64,000 nucleotides of DNA from Chitinophagales bacterium. GTDB taxonomy: Bacteria; Bacteroidota; Bacteroidia; Chitinophagales; JADIYW01. Each line of letters opens with the position of its first letter. Within the stretch, counting starts at the first letter, position 1. Of the stretch, positions 63,878-64,000 are shown in pieces. Both the position numbers and the translations under genes were made by a program. Below the pieces are notes generated by a model. That model was not told the origin of the DNA. It made no database searches and was given only the letters and a program-made list of their open reading frames with translations. The DNA lies in contig JACJXS010000012.1 in NCBI GenBank assembly GCA_020636545.1, positions 128,915-192,914 of the forward strand, in the 5' to 3' direction.

Positions 63878-64000
63878 ATGAAATACAATAAACTGTTTTT
63901 ATTTTCAATCATTTTAATTTTAGTTACTTGTAACAAGAAAAGTAGCGACGATGATAATTTTGGTAAAAAAGAAATGTTTACCAATTATGCAGAAAACTTA
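63878..64000 (+). CDS. start of a lipoprotein, possibly imelysin family, cut by window end
   Basis: The first 41 residues are visible: MKYNKLFLFSIILILVTC with Cys18 as lipobox cysteine, a Lys/Ser/Asp spacer, then KKEMFTNYAENL. The last part resembles the start of imelysin-type iron-regulated lipoproteins in Bacteroidota ('...LTNYADNIILPAY'), but only ten residues support this. Confidence 0.6.
   Translation, partial: MKYNKLFLFSIILILVTCNKKSSDDDNFGKKEMFTNYAENL

Noticed and set aside
1..64000. CRISPR arrays, tRNA or rRNA genes, prophage
   Set aside because: No regularly spaced repeats, tRNA-like folds with CCA/T-loop, rRNA segments or phage structural genes seen.

Overview
The window is a chromosomal segment of an AT-rich (roughly 30% GC by eye) member of the Bacteroidota. 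The assignment rests on type IX secretion (T9SS) markers (GldC, the T9SS plug protein, two secreted enzymes with C-terminal sorting tails), many short-signal lipoproteins, SRPBCC 'START-like' and DUF4153/GSCFA/DUF5103-type families, and repeated promoters of the Bacteroidota form TTG-N19-21-TAnnTTTG. The genus cannot be told from the window. I saw no tRNA, rRNA, CRISPR array, phage or intact insertion sequence.

Layout. 1-6 kb: the 3' part of an isocitrate dehydrogenase kinase/phosphatase gene (aceK), then a minus-strand block of three small lipoproteins and two unrecognised helical proteins. 6-9 kb: a DUF4184 membrane protein overlapping a sugar transferase, and a T9SS-exported esterase. 9.3-12.8 kb: an oxidation operon (aldehyde dehydrogenase, GMC oxidoreductase, small partner) with a clear terminator. 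12.9-13.8 kb: an odd island with a hidden 47-codon ORF, a GC-richer hairpin-rich element ending in a terminator-like hairpin, and a frameshifted membrane-protein fragment. 13.9-16.4 kb: infC and thrS, without the usual rpmI-rplT. 16.6-20.0 kb: a likely copper-uptake operon (small CNGHC protein, YtkA-like lipoprotein, OprC/NosA-like TonB receptor) with a strong hairpin before the receptor gene. 20.0-25.9 kb: envelope and gliding/T9SS genes (GSCFA protein, plug protein, gldC), an FAD oxidoreductase, a zinc peptidase and a Cys-rich lipoprotein. 26-32 kb: a large metzincin, a seven-repeat propeller lipoprotein, a UbiA-like protein, a secreted pappalysin and a BON-LysM protein. 32.5-45 kb: a Rieske protein, BCAA aminotransferase, DUF4153, a PI-PLC-like lipoprotein, an RRM protein, a TMTC-like GT-C/TPR protein, a PLP amino-acid enzyme, a large outer-membrane barrel, an NlpC/P60 hydrolase and an ArsC-like protein. 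45-64 kb: mostly housekeeping: gcvP, a thioredoxin-like protein, a SirB1-like protein, folC, ribF, a Nudix hydrolase, pyrE, DUF445, an aldo/keto reductase, STAS-rnz-deoxynucleoside kinase, hemH, a LysM protein, NfeD-kdsB, a TraB-like protein and the start of an imelysin-like lipoprotein.

How the genes work together. The clearest functional groups are copper import across the outer membrane (16.6-20.0 kb), T9SS/gliding (plug and GldC, with the secreted esterase and pappalysin as cargo), alcohol-to-acid oxidation (GMC oxidoreductase with aldehyde dehydrogenase) and translation (thrS-infC). Non-ATG starts decide the start of infC, rnz and kdsB (all TTG) and of the small CNGHC protein (GTG). Most functions are inferred from motifs; no database search was run.
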